Shown one piece after another: positions 53,490-62,679 of a DNA stretch of 64,000 nucleotides. Position 1 is the first letter of the stretch, and each line of letters opens with the position of its first letter. This DNA comes from Sunxiuqinia sp963677175 (GTDB lineage: Bacteria > Bacteroidota > Bacteroidia > Bacteroidales > Prolixibacteraceae), in contig CAXXES010000006.1 of the NCBI GenBank assembly GCA_963677175.2, positions 1-64,000 of the forward strand. Direction: 5' to 3'. The translations under genes were made by a program, and so were the position numbers. Under the pieces are notes generated by a model. The model did not search any database, was not told the origin of the DNA, and was given only the letters and a program-made list of their open reading frames with translations.

Positions 53490-54926
53490 CTACTCATCAC
53501 CAAATGGAAACGGCTCAGAAGGCACGCGGGATTCGGAAAGGAGTGCTTTCATTTCTTCAACAATCTCGCGATGTTCGCTGGCCACATTGTTTTCTTCGCC
53601 CAAGTCTGTTGTCAAATCATACAGTTCGAAGGTCTGTTTTTCGGGATTAAATACCTGATAGGTAATAAATTTCCAGTTTCCTTTCCGAATGGCCTGACGT
53701 CCGCCCTGCTCATGAAACTCCCAATACAGATGATCATGTTGCTGCTGAGCTTCTTCGCCAAGCAAGGCAGGCAGAAATGAAATGCCCTGAATATTCTGAG
53801 GGGCTGCTGCTCCAACCATTTCGGCAAAAGTTGGCAGCACATCCCAAAAAGCGGACACATGATCCGATACGCTTCCGGCAACAATTTTGGCAGGCCAGCG
53901 GACAACCATCGGTACACGAATACCTCCTTCATACAAATCACGCTTGTAGCCTTTCAAGGGGCCATTGCTATTAAAATAATCCGGATGGGCGCCACCTTCC
54001 AGGTGCGGCCCATTGTCAGAAGTAAATATGATCAAGGTATTTTCATCAAGTCCAAGCTCCGTTAGCTTGTCCATCACCTCACCTACTTGCTGGTCCAGCA
54101 ATGTCACCATGGCCGCAAATGCCGCATGCGACTCTTCCTGGTAGCCATAAGCTCCTTCGCGAAAACGTGCGTCACCCGGCTTTGCCCCCTGATAAACATG
54201 CTCAGGCAAATACTTGCCCCGGAATTTAGCCATATATTCCTCCGGAATCAGCAATTCGGCATGGGGAATCACATTTGGATAAAACAAAAAGAAGGATGTA
54301 TCTTGATTCTCTTCGATAAAACGCAGCGCCTGCTCATGAATCAAGGTCGCCGCATAGGTTTCAAACTGATCCCCGGCATTGCCTTCCAATTCAATTTTCT
54401 CCTGGTTGTGCCACAAATGCCCGGGATAATAATTGTGCGCCAAACTCTGGCAGTTGTACCCGTAAAACTCGTCAATGCCTTGCTTGTTCGGATCTCCTTC
54501 AGTATCCACAAAGCCCAGCCCCCACTTGCCAAAAGCGCCGGTAACATAGCCTGCTTCTTTTAAGATTTCGGGCAAAGTAAGCGATTCGGCAGGTAAGGGC
54601 CACTGGCCTTCGGGATCCCAACCTTTGTTCCCGCGAATCGGCGTATGCCCGGTATCCAGCCCGGTCAACAGCGATGAGCGTGACGGAGCACAAACAGTCG
54701 TGCCGGCATAATGCTGGGTAAACAGCATTCCCTGGCTGGCCAGCCGGTCGATATTTGGTGTTTGAAACTTTTGCTGTCCGTAACAACTGAGGTCGCCATA
54801 GCCCAAATCGTCGGCCAGGATATAGACAATATTGGGTTTTGTTGCTTGCTTCTCCTTTTCGGTAGAAGTTTGGCAGGCCGTAAAAACAGACAAAGCGGCC
54901 AGGCCACTGAAAATCGTTTTATTCAT
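53490..54926 (-). CDS. sulfatase (type I, formylglycine), lipoprotein
   Basis: From the ATG at 54926 (MNKTIFSGLAALSVFTAC) the product is 478 aa with a lipobox. The sulfatase active-site signature is CAPSRSSLLTG with the Cys (about residue 79) that maturation would turn into formylglycine. The metal-binding pair DD is in ILADDLGYGD. IIFTSDNGPHLEGG and a C-terminal QAIRKGNWKFI, typical of arylsulfatase A-like enzymes, are also present. It removes sulfate esters from sulfated glycans or small aryl sulfates in the periplasm. An anaerobic sulfatase-maturating enzyme gene is not in the window. It runs opposite to the GH88 pair and far from it. Confidence 0.93.
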   Translation of the reverse strand: MNKTIFSGLAALSVFTACQTSTEKEKQATKPNIVYILADDLGYGDLSCYGQQKFQTPNIDRLASQGMLFTQHYAGTTVCAPSRSSLLTGLDTGHTPIRGNKGWDPEGQWPLPAESLTLPEILKEAGYVTGAFGKWGLGFVDTEGDPNKQGIDEFYGYNCQSLAHNYYPGHLWHNQEKIELEGNAGDQFETYAATLIHEQALRFIEENQDTSFFLFYPNVIPHAELLIPEEYMAKFRGKYLPEHVYQGAKPGDARFREGAYGYQEESHAAFAAMVTLLDQQVGEVMDKLTELGLDENTLIIFTSDNGPHLEGGAHPDYFNSNGPLKGYKRDLYEGGIRVPMVVRWPAKIVAGSVSDHVSAFWDVLPTFAEMVGAAAPQNIQGISFLPALLGEEAQQQHDHLYWEFHEQGGRQAIRKGNWKFITYQVFNPEKQTFELYDLTTDLGEENNVASEHREIVEEMKALLSESRVPSEPFPFGDE

Positions 54927-54980
54927 CTTTTTAAGATTGATTTGAGTAGTAGACTTTTTTAGCATGACCAAAATAAACAA

Positions 54981-55782
54981 TAATGCCCCAACAACAAAGC
55001 TGCCGGGGGAATATGTACAAAATCTTCACTTGATCAGGACTTTGCACTACGAAGCAGACGACAAAATACAGGGTTATAAATAAGTTGGGTTACACCATAC
55101 GTAAAATTTTCGCAAAAAAACCTGAACAACCAAGAACCCAAAGGGTTCAATATTAACGGAACGAACACCATCCCAAGCCCGGAGCGGGTTGACCAACTCC
55201 TGATTGCAGCAGTACGATCAGGATCTGCCAGCAAACCCAACGGCGGTTTAAGTCCTCAAGCCCCCCACTTCGCCGAGAGGCGAAAGCGGCGATGGCCGAA
55301 AATTTGGCCCGGGCCGGGGTGGGCTTGTGGGTGGAAGGATAAAATTTTCAAGATTTTTTCCTCCTTTTCATCGACTGGAAAAGGAGGTGCCCGTCCGGCA
55401 TCAGGACAAAGAAGCATCAAGCATAAACAAACGTTTTACAAGGCGGCATCCCACCATAAAAGCGGATCAATTCATCATTGGGTGGGCTTTCTATTCTTTC
55501 ATCCTCCCAAATATTGAAGTCAGCTAAAGAAACCCGTAAGGGTTCAATATTCATCACCCCAAAGAATTTGGGGGTTGAAACGGTACGGCCTTCCGGACAA
55601 GCTCGAAGCGGGTTGAATATCTAAAAAGTACCTGTCGCAATCTAAATTCAACCCACTTCCGGGGTTGTTTGTTTTTGGGTTGCCCGATAGCCCCCGAGTT
55701 TCACACGGGGTGATGTACATTTCACTCCTTCGGAGTTTTCCGGCGGAAGCATATATGAGTGAGGAAATAAGTAAGAGTGATC
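54981..55782. repeat. gene-free region with a third, diverged copy of the dispersed repeat
   Basis: 55235-55480 corresponds to the middle of the large direct repeats (blocks ending GTGCCCGTCCGGCATCAGGA and ...AAGAAGCAT...AAACAAACGTTTT). Around it are short duplicated phrases such as AAGGGTTCAATATT at 55148 and 55537, a GGGTTGAA motif and small hairpins. I see no gene. The frame reading KEVPVRHQDKEAS is the same repeat translation found in the other copies. Confidence 0.7.
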
Positions 55783-57459
55783 CTAAACCGTCACACAGCC
55801 TTCCGAAGCAGTAGATACCAACTGCACATATTTCTTCAGGATTCCGGAAGTCGCTTTGCTCGCTGGCTTCACCCAGGATTTTCGGCGTTCGGCAATCTGC
55901 TCTTCACTCAAATCAACCGACAGTTGGTTTCGGGTGATATCGATGGTGATCACATCGCCATTTCGAAGCAATCCAATCAGCCCACCTTCAACCGCTTCGG
56001 GAGTAATGTGTCCCACCACAAATCCGTGTGAGCCGCCGGAAAATCGGCCATCGGTGATCAGCGCCACATCTTTGCCCAAGCCAGCTCCAATCACAGCACT
56101 TGTTGGTTTCAGCATTTCCGGCATGCCCGGCCCGCCTTTGGGCCCCGAATTGCGGATCACAATCACTTCGCCTTTTTGCACTTCAGATAAAATTCCTTTG
56201 ATGGCTAAAAATTCATCTTCGTACACCCGCGCTGGCCCGGTAAACGACTCGCCCTCCTTCCCCGTAATCTTGGCCACAGCGCCATCTTCGGCCAGGTTAC
56301 CATACAAAATTTGCAGGTGCCCGGTCTTTTTGATCGGATTACTCAAAGGCCGGATGATTTTTTGATTCTGATCCAGGTCTTCCACCCGTTCCAGGTTTTC
56401 ACCCAAAGTTTTCCCGGTTACCGTCAGACAGTTTCCATCCAGAAAACCTTCCTTCAACATAAACTTCATCACTGCCGGTACACCACCTTGATCATGCAGG
56501 TCTTCCATCAGGTATTCGCCGCTGGGCTTTAAATCCGCCAAATAGGGGGTGGTATTGCTGATTCGTTGAAAATCATCAATCTTCAAATCGACACCCACCA
56601 CTTTCGCCATGGCCACCAGGTGAATCACCGCATTGGTCGATCCACCCAAAATCATAATCAGGCGAATGGCATTTTCGAAAGCCTGCTTGGTCATGATGTC
56701 CCGGGGCTTGATATCTTTCAGAAGCAATGCGTTGATCGCTTCGCCCAGCTGAACGCACTCCGATTTCTTCTCCTTGCTTAAAGCCGGATTTGACGATGTA
56801 TAGGGCAAACTCATGCCCATACATTCAATGGCAGCGGCCATGGTATTGGCCGTATACATGCCCCCGCAAGCACCTGCTCCCGGAATGCAGTGCTGAATAA
56901 TCCCCTTGTAATCGTCGTCGTTCATGTTGCCTTTGATGCGCTCGCCATAAGCTTCAAAAGCCGACACAATATTCAAATCGCGGTTCTTCCAACGCCCCTT
57001 TTTCACCGTTCCGCCGTACATCAGGATCCCCGGACGGTTCAGCCGCCCCAAAGCCATCATAGCCCCCGGCATGTTTTTATCGCAACCCACAATCGGGATC
57101 ACCGCATCGTAGAACTGGGCGGCAACAACGGTCTCAATCGAGTCGGCAATGATTTCGCGCGAGGGAAGCGAGTACTTCATTCCTTCGGTGCCATTGGTGA
57201 TCCCATCGCTGACACCAATGGTATGAAAAATCAATCCATATAAATCTTTTTGAGCATCCACTCCCCGCTTGACCGCGTCGGCCAAACCATTCAAGTGCAT
57301 GTTGCACGGATTGCCCTGAAAGCCGGTGCTCACAATCCCCACCTGCGCTTTTCGGAGGTCACTTTCGCTCATGCCAATGGCATAAAGCATGGCTTGCGAC
57401 GCCGGAAGCGTCTCATCTTGGGTAATTTTTTCGCTGTATCTATTCAATTTCTTTTCCAT
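55783..57459 (-). CDS. ilvD: dihydroxy-acid dehydratase
   Basis: A 558-aa protein of full IlvD length. Cluster cysteines appear in GNPCNMHLNGLADAV, VGCDKNMPGAMMAL and GACGGMYTANTMAAA, and the end pattern is ITDGRFSGGSHGFVVGHITPEA. It converts 2,3-dihydroxyisovalerate and its homologue to the 2-oxo acids in valine and isoleucine synthesis, in the cytoplasm. No other ilv gene is nearby, which is unusual only in that the pathway is split. Confidence 0.96.
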   Translation of the reverse strand: MEKKLNRYSEKITQDETLPASQAMLYAIGMSESDLRKAQVGIVSTGFQGNPCNMHLNGLADAVKRGVDAQKDLYGLIFHTIGVSDGITNGTEGMKYSLPSREIIADSIETVVAAQFYDAVIPIVGCDKNMPGAMMALGRLNRPGILMYGGTVKKGRWKNRDLNIVSAFEAYGERIKGNMNDDDYKGIIQHCIPGAGACGGMYTANTMAAAIECMGMSLPYTSSNPALSKEKKSECVQLGEAINALLLKDIKPRDIMTKQAFENAIRLIMILGGSTNAVIHLVAMAKVVGVDLKIDDFQRISNTTPYLADLKPSGEYLMEDLHDQGGVPAVMKFMLKEGFLDGNCLTVTGKTLGENLERVEDLDQNQKIIRPLSNPIKKTGHLQILYGNLAEDGAVAKITGKEGESFTGPARVYEDEFLAIKGILSEVQKGEVIVIRNSGPKGGPGMPEMLKPTSAVIGAGLGKDVALITDGRFSGGSHGFVVGHITPEAVEGGLIGLLRNGDVITIDITRNQLSVDLSEEQIAERRKSWVKPASKATSGILKKYVQLVSTASEGCVTV

Positions 57460-57540
57460 AACAATTTCATTCAGCTCGTTAATACTGATTTGTTAACGTT
57501 TCCTGTTGAATATTGTTTGGAAGGGAAAAAGGGCTAAAAC

Positions 57541-58122
57541 CTACCTATTTTCCTCAGAGAATTGGCGCCCTGCGCGAATCGCCTTCAGGTTGACTTCAAC
57601 AATCTGCTCCCCTTTTCGGGCAAATACTTCGCGGATGCCATCTTCCAATTTCGCAAAATCGATGTCGATAAACGGGCTGGCAGCGCCAAGCATCACCATG
57701 TTTGATGCACGGGCATTGCCGGCTTCCTTCGCAATCCGATCGGCATCAATGGCGATAAAACGGGGAAGCTTGTGAATTTCCGCCATCACCTTTTCGTAGT
57801 CCGGATAATTGGGAATATTGACAAAAGGCGTGGTATTGGTGACCAGGTAGCCCGTTGCCGAAAGAAAGGGCAGATAACGCAGCGATTCCATCGGTTCGAC
57901 CGACAGAATCAGGTCGGCGGTTCCCATCTGAATTAAATCCGAAGCGATGGGTTGATCGGAAATACGCATGTGCGAAGCTACCTCACCGCCACGCTGGCTC
58001 ATGCCATGGGTTTCGGCTTGTTTAAGGTGCAGGTTGTTTTCGAGGGCGGCTGTTCCCAAAGCGGCGGCAATGGATAAAATTCCTTGTCCGCCAACGCCGG
58101 CTAATATGATGTTTGACTTCAT
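57541..58122 (-). CDS. iorB: indolepyruvate oxidoreductase, beta subunit
   Basis: From the ATG at 58122 (MKSNIILAGVGGQGILSIAAALG) the product is 193 aa, the usual IorB length, with the gamma-domain signature GVGGQGILS and the block HGMSQRGGEVASHMRI. With IorA it oxidises arylpyruvates to arylacetyl-CoA using ferredoxin. It starts 12 bases after iorA; the TTG at 58131 is a less likely start. Confidence 0.93.
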   Translation of the reverse strand: MKSNIILAGVGGQGILSIAAALGTAALENNLHLKQAETHGMSQRGGEVASHMRISDQPIASDLIQMGTADLILSVEPMESLRYLPFLSATGYLVTNTTPFVNIPNYPDYEKVMAEIHKLPRFIAIDADRIAKEAGNARASNMVMLGAASPFIDIDFAKLEDGIREVFARKGEQIVEVNLKAIRAGRQFSEENR

Positions 58123-58134
58123 TTTATTCAATTT

Positions 58135-59745
58135 TTAATGATTGGCTTGACGGCTTATATTTCTCTTGCGACGGCTGGCCCGCTGAATACATTCGCGGCG
58201 CGGAATAATCACCGAAACGCCATCGTATTCCAGCTCCTCGCGGAATAGTCTCACCAGCTCGGCGTGATTTTTTTTCAAAGGAACAACAACATGAATATGT
58301 GCCGGATCAACACCCAATCCTTCGCAAATGCTTTCAATTTTACCAAAGGCTGAAGAATCCTGTCCGCCAGTCATGGACACCGATTCATTGTCAGAAATCA
58401 CCACGGTGATGTTTGATTTCTCATTCACCGCATCGAGCAGGCCTGTAATTCCCGAATGCGCAAAAGTAGAATCGCCAATGACAGCCACTGCGGGGATCAA
58501 TCCGGCATCAGCCGCGCCCTTCGCCATGGTAATGGAAGCGCCCATATCAACACACGAACTGATGGTTTCGTAAGGAGGAAGAGCTCCCAGCGTGTAGCAG
58601 CCAATATCCGAAAACACGCGTCCTTTGCCATAGTCGGCCAGCACTTCGTTCATGGCTTCGTAAGCATCCTGGTGACCGCAGCCCTGGCACAAAGCCGGCG
58701 GGCGGTTGGCTACCACCGCAGGAACCTGAATGCCCACGTAGGTTGCTTTACCCAATGCTTTCGCTACGAAATCCGGGTTCAGCTCGCCATCGCGCGGCAA
58801 AGTCCCATCCAATCGGCCTTTGATTGGCGTTCCGCAGGCAAAATAGCCTTTCAGTTGTTCTTCAACAAGCGGATAGCCTTCTTCCAAAACCAGAATCGAA
58901 TCACATTCCGCTTCCATTTTCTTCAGTTGTTTTTCGGGAAGCGGGTACTGCGAAATCTTCAACACCGGACAAGGACAAGGCTCATCCTGATAATTCTCCA
59001 TCAGGTAGTTGTACGAAATTCCACAGCAGATAATTCCCATGCTTTTGTCGGCTGCATCGTGGTATTGGTTGTAGTTCGATTCCTCAGAAAGTTTCACAAA
59101 CGAAGCTTGCTTTTCGAGCAGCGACTTGTACCGCCGGCGTGCAATGGCCGGAAGTAGCACAAACTGACGCGGATCTTGCGGCATGCTCAGCTGGTTTTCA
59201 TCCAACACCGGCTTACGTTCCACCCCGGCCCTGGAATGAGCCAGGCGCGTGGTTATTCGCACCATCACCGGCACACCGGTTTCTTCCGAAAGCGCAAAAC
59301 CCTCGCGGGCCATGTCGTAAGCTTCTTGCTGGTTCGACGGCTCGAGTACCGGAATCATGGCAAACTGCCCATAGTACCGCGAGTCCTGCTCATTCTGCGA
59401 CGAATGCATGGACGGATCGTCGGCAACAGTGAGCACAAAACCACCATTTACACCGGTAATGGCCGAATTAATAAAGGCGTCGGCCGCCACGTTCAGCCCC
59501 ACATGTTTCATGCAGGCCATGGTTCGCTTTCCGGCGTAGCTCATGCCCAAAGCCGTTTCGTAAGCCGTTTTTTCATTGGCCGACCACTTGCTGTGTAACT
59601 GGCGCTCAATGGCCAACTCATTCTCCTGAATATATTCGGTGATTTCCGTTGAAGGTGTTCCCGGATAGGCATATACGCCCGACATCCCTCCGTCAATCGC
59701 GCCCTGCCCAATGGCTTCAACTCCAAGTAATAAATGCTTTTGCAT
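58135..59745 (-). CDS. iorA: indolepyruvate oxidoreductase, alpha subunit (short form)
   Basis: A 536-aa TPP-dependent enzyme with a pyrimidine domain (MSGVYAYPGTPSTEITEYIQ; NEKTAYETALGMSYAGKRTMACMKHVGLN) and a PP domain with the TPP motif GDSTFAHSGITGLLDAVNEKSNITVVISDN. It ends at RRECIQRASRRKRN and lacks the C-terminal 4Fe-4S ferredoxin domain of the long archaeal IorA, so electrons must pass through another carrier. This short form is the one I associate with Bacteroidota. It is coupled to iorB downstream. It acts in aromatic amino acid breakdown or synthesis. Confidence 0.92.
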   Translation of the reverse strand: MQKHLLLGVEAIGQGAIDGGMSGVYAYPGTPSTEITEYIQENELAIERQLHSKWSANEKTAYETALGMSYAGKRTMACMKHVGLNVAADAFINSAITGVNGGFVLTVADDPSMHSSQNEQDSRYYGQFAMIPVLEPSNQQEAYDMAREGFALSEETGVPVMVRITTRLAHSRAGVERKPVLDENQLSMPQDPRQFVLLPAIARRRYKSLLEKQASFVKLSEESNYNQYHDAADKSMGIICCGISYNYLMENYQDEPCPCPVLKISQYPLPEKQLKKMEAECDSILVLEEGYPLVEEQLKGYFACGTPIKGRLDGTLPRDGELNPDFVAKALGKATYVGIQVPAVVANRPPALCQGCGHQDAYEAMNEVLADYGKGRVFSDIGCYTLGALPPYETISSCVDMGASITMAKGAADAGLIPAVAVIGDSTFAHSGITGLLDAVNEKSNITVVISDNESVSMTGGQDSSAFGKIESICEGLGVDPAHIHVVVPLKKNHAELVRLFREELEYDGVSVIIPRRECIQRASRRKRNISRQANH

Positions 59746-59923
59746 ACGTTTGATTTATTGATTTCGCTATGAAACTTCAAAATTAACAGTCCAGACCTTA
59801 GAACCAATATAAATTATCAGGTTTCGGAAAATCAAGACTTTTTAAAACAAAGCCCGACATGAATGCTGAGACTGGTGTAAACCAAATGCTTTAGCCTACA
59901 ACTGAAAATACCCGCCCAGTAAC

Positions 59924-60153
59924 TTTTCAGATTTACTTATCAATTTTTCATATCTACTTACCAACTTTTCATATATAATTACTAACTTTTCATACCTGTT
60001 TTACAATTTTTCATACTTACTTTCAATTTTTTCATATCTACTTTTATTTTCTTTATATTTGCTTTCTATTTTTTCACAATTGTTTTCTTTTTATTCATGA
60101 TTATTTATTTTTTTTCATAATTACTCACTATATTTTCATATAAAATTAATTTA
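59924..60153. repeat. eleven direct repeats in 21-bp phase upstream of the XRE gene
   Basis: Units starting at 59924, 59945, 59966, 59987, 60008, 60029, 60050, 60071, 60092, 60112 and 60133 follow the consensus TTTTCATANNTACTTNNNAA. The C of TTTTC recurs every 21 bases (once 20). Units 7 and 9 are degenerate. Everything is T-rich on this strand. A 21-base period is two turns of B-DNA, so the motif faces one side of the helix. The block ends 92 bases before the XRE start and 178 bases after the iorA start codon. It may be an operator array, a bent promoter region or a protein-loading site. Confidence 0.85.
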
Positions 60154-60245
60154 TTAACAGATTAACTATTAAAAATTTCAGATAAGCACATTATTTTTTG
60201 TATATTGTCGAAATAATTAGAAAGTTTTAACTCAAAGATTTGCTT

Positions 60246-60593
60246 ATGAATAATCAACTTGACTTTCACCGCGAAGCACTCCGGATGATTAAACAAAAAA
60301 TGGAAGAAAAAGGCTGGAATCAAACCAAATTGGCAGGTTTGCTGCACGTGTATCCCAGCGCGGTTTTTCAAATGCTCAACGGCAGCACCATGAGTCTGGA
60401 TAAACTCAAAGAGTTGTCTGGTATTTTTGGATACAACTTTTTTATTGATTTGGCCGACATGCTTGATTTACCTGAACCAGCGAAAGAATCGGCCCCAACG
60501 ATCGATCATTCTGCTTGTGAGGAACGGATTCAGGAGTTGGAAATCGAGAACCGCACCCTGCTAAAAATACTGGGTCACACCAAAGAACTATAA
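60246..60593 (+). CDS. XRE-type helix-turn-helix regulator
   Basis: From the ATG at 60246 (MNNQLDFHREALRMIKQKMEEKGWNQTKLAGLLHVYPSAVFQMLNG) the product is 115 aa. The HTH is about residues 16-45 (NQTKLAGLLHVYPSAVFQMLNGSTMSLDKLKEL). The C-terminal half contains a coiled coil (EERIQELEIENRTLLKIL) for dimerisation. It lies alone downstream of the 21-bp repeat array and may bind it. Target genes are not obvious. Confidence 0.85.
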   Translation: MNNQLDFHREALRMIKQKMEEKGWNQTKLAGLLHVYPSAVFQMLNGSTMSLDKLKELSGIFGYNFFIDLADMLDLPEPAKESAPTIDHSACEERIQELEIENRTLLKILGHTKEL

Positions 60594-60603
60594 GCGGTTT
60601 TGG

Positions 60604-60655
60604 ATTTGGAATTTGAAACTTGGAACTTGAAACTTGGAACTTGGAACTTGGAACT
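60604..60655. repeat. GGAACTTGAAACTT simple repeat
   Basis: Alternating 6-8 base units (TTTGGAA, TTTGAAA, CTTGGAA, CTTGAAA) fill the gap between the XRE gene and the end of truA. Same type as at 12735, 25690 and 62598. Confidence 0.7.
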
Positions 60656-61419
60656 CAACCTTCCATTCGAGGAAAAACGTCGCCGGGATAACTGATGTCG
60701 GCCAGGAACAAACCCTCGGCTGGAGCGGACGCGCCGGCAAGGCCACGGTCCTTGGCAGCAATGATTTCTCGAACTTCCGTAATCGTCAACTTGCCGCGTC
60801 CCACTTCAACCAGCGTCCCCACAATGGCGCGCACCATGTTGCGTAGAAAGCGGTCGGCCTGAATGGTAAACACCAGCCGATGCCCCTCGCGAACCCAGTT
60901 GGCTCCGTAAATTTTACAATTGTTGGTTTTCACGTCAGTGTGCAGTTTGCTAAAGCTGGTAAAATCGATGTAGTCGAACAAAACCGCGCAGGCCGCATTC
61001 ATTTGATCCACATCCAGCGGGCGGTTAAAATACCAGGAGGTTTCCTGTGCAAACGGATCTTTGCGTTGGTTGATGAAATAATGATAGGTGCGCGAAGTGG
61101 CATCGAAGCGGGCATGCGCATCGGCATTCACTTTGCTGATGCGAAAAATAACAAGGTCGGCCCCAAGAAAACTATTCATTTTATAGGCAAAATCCGGATG
61201 ATCGAGTGCGGTTTTATCCGAATCGAAATGCGCCACGAAGTAGCTGGCATGTACGCCGGTGTCTGTTCTTCCGGCGCCGGTAACAGCAATGGCTTCGCGA
61301 CAAACCGTAGTCAAGGCTTTTTCCAACGATTCCTGCACACTTATCGCATTGGGCTGAACCTGCCAGCCATGAAAACGGGTGCCATTATACGCTAACTCAA
61401 TAAAATAACGCTGTCTCAA
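60655..61419 (-). CDS. truA: tRNA pseudouridine synthase A
   Basis: A 254-aa protein with YFIELAYNGTRFHGWQVQPN, the catalytic Asp53 in GAGRTDTGVHASYFVAHFD, and the C-terminal FLRNMVRAIVGTLVEVGRGK. It forms pseudouridine at positions 38-40 of tRNA anticodon stems. Length and motifs are standard. It is convergent with the XRE gene and divergent from moxR. Confidence 0.96.
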   Translation of the reverse strand: MRQRYFIELAYNGTRFHGWQVQPNAISVQESLEKALTTVCREAIAVTGAGRTDTGVHASYFVAHFDSDKTALDHPDFAYKMNSFLGADLVIFRISKVNADAHARFDATSRTYHYFINQRKDPFAQETSWYFNRPLDVDQMNAACAVLFDYIDFTSFSKLHTDVKTNNCKIYGANWVREGHRLVFTIQADRFLRNMVRAIVGTLVEVGRGKLTITEVREIIAAKDRGLAGASAPAEGLFLADISYPGDVFPRMEG

Positions 61420-61601
61420 AATCAGTCAATTTTCGCAAATGTAAAAAAGATATCACAAAAGGCTGAATGGGCGGCTGAAATTATTAATTTTACAGCTCTT
61501 CCAGAGGAAGGTTAACTTAACAACTTTTAACAAAGTTACATCCTTTTTAGTAGATGATTGAAGTATTTTCGTCAACCAAAATCGAAACAAATATTTAAAA
61601 T

Positions 61602-62597
61602 ATGGATCAAGCAGTTGATATTCGTGAATTGAATGATAGAATCCAAAAGGAAAGCTCTTTTGTGGATTTGATCAGCATTGAAATGAACAAGGTCATTGTT
61701 GGCCAAAAACATTTAGTCGAAAGTTTATTAGTTGGCTTGCTTTCCGGCGGCCATATCTTACTGGAAGGGGTGCCCGGACTGGCAAAAACCCTGGCCATTA
61801 ATACGCTGGCCCAAACCATCAGCGCCGATTTTGCCCGCATCCAGTTCACGCCCGACCTGTTACCCGCCGACTTGCTGGGTACGTTAATTTACAGTCAGAA
61901 AAACGAAGAATTCATCGTTAAGAAAGGGCCAATCTTCACCAATTTCGTATTGGCCGATGAGATTAACCGGGCACCGGCCAAAGTGCAGTCGGCCTTGCTG
62001 GAAGCCATGCAGGAACGCCAGATCACCATTGGCGACGAAACCTTCAAATTGCAGGAACCATTCCTGGTCATGGCTACCCAAAACCCAATTGAACAGGAAG
62101 GAACTTACCCGCTACCCGAAGCACAGGTTGACCGTTTTATGCTGAAAGTGGTGATCGACTATCCGAAGAAAGCGGAGGAAAAACTGATTATTCAGCAAAA
62201 CCTGCTCAAACAGTTTCCAAGAGCCACCACCATTCTAAAACCACAGGATATTTTAAATGCCCGCGATGTGGTGAAAGATGTTTATTTGGATGAAAAAATC
62301 AGCCAATACATTGTCGACATCGTATTTGCAACACGCGAACCCGCCGAATACAAGCTCGAAAAATATGCCGACATGATTTCGTACGGAGGATCGCCCCGCG
62401 CAAGTATCAGCCTGGCACAAGCATCCAAAGCGTATGCGTTTATTAAGCGCCGCGGATATGTTGTTCCGGAAGATGTGCGTGCCGTATGCTACGATGTGCT
62501 ACGCCACCGGATCGGGCTCAGCTACGAAGCCGAAGCCAACAACATCACCTCTGAAGATATTATTACCGACATTTTGAACACGGTTGAAGTTCCGTAA
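61602..62597 (+). CDS. moxR: MoxR-family AAA+ ATPase
   Basis: A 331-aa AAA+ protein with Walker A GVPGLAKT (residues 56-63), Walker B VLADEINRAPAKVQSALLEAM, sensor LVMATQNPIEQEGTYPLPEAQVDRF, and lid domain SYGGSPRASISLAQASKAYAFI. MoxR ATPases act with DUF58/VWA proteins in maturation or stress (BAT operon in Bacteroidota). It is first in a rightward operon with DUF58 and a BatD-like gene. The 5' upstream region (61420-61601) should hold the promoter; I see no clear consensus. Confidence 0.95.
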   Translation: MDQAVDIRELNDRIQKESSFVDLISIEMNKVIVGQKHLVESLLVGLLSGGHILLEGVPGLAKTLAINTLAQTISADFARIQFTPDLLPADLLGTLIYSQKNEEFIVKKGPIFTNFVLADEINRAPAKVQSALLEAMQERQITIGDETFKLQEPFLVMATQNPIEQEGTYPLPEAQVDRFMLKVVIDYPKKAEEKLIIQQNLLKQFPRATTILKPQDILNARDVVKDVYLDEKISQYIVDIVFATREPAEYKLEKYADMISYGGSPRASISLAQASKAYAFIKRRGYVVPEDVRAVCYDVLRHRIGLSYEAEANNITSEDIITDILNTVEVP

Positions 62598-62668
62598 AGG
62601 GAGTTTTGAGTTGCGAGTTATGAGTTGCGAGTTGGGCAACCTGAAACTTTAAACTTTGAACTTTGATA
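62598..62668. repeat. GTTGCGAGTT / AACTTT short-repeat tract
   Basis: AGTTGCGAGTTATGAGTTGCG-type repeats followed by AAACTTTAAACTTTGAACTTTG units fill the gap between moxR and the DUF58 gene. This is the same class of non-coding short repeat as the other tracts. Confidence 0.6.
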
Positions 62669-62679
62669 AACTTGTAAGT

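Noticed and set aside
58135..58240. Loss of the iorA ferredoxin domain as a truncation
   Set aside because: The frame ends naturally 12 bases before iorB, and short IorA proteins are what I expect in Bacteroidota, so this looks like the normal form.
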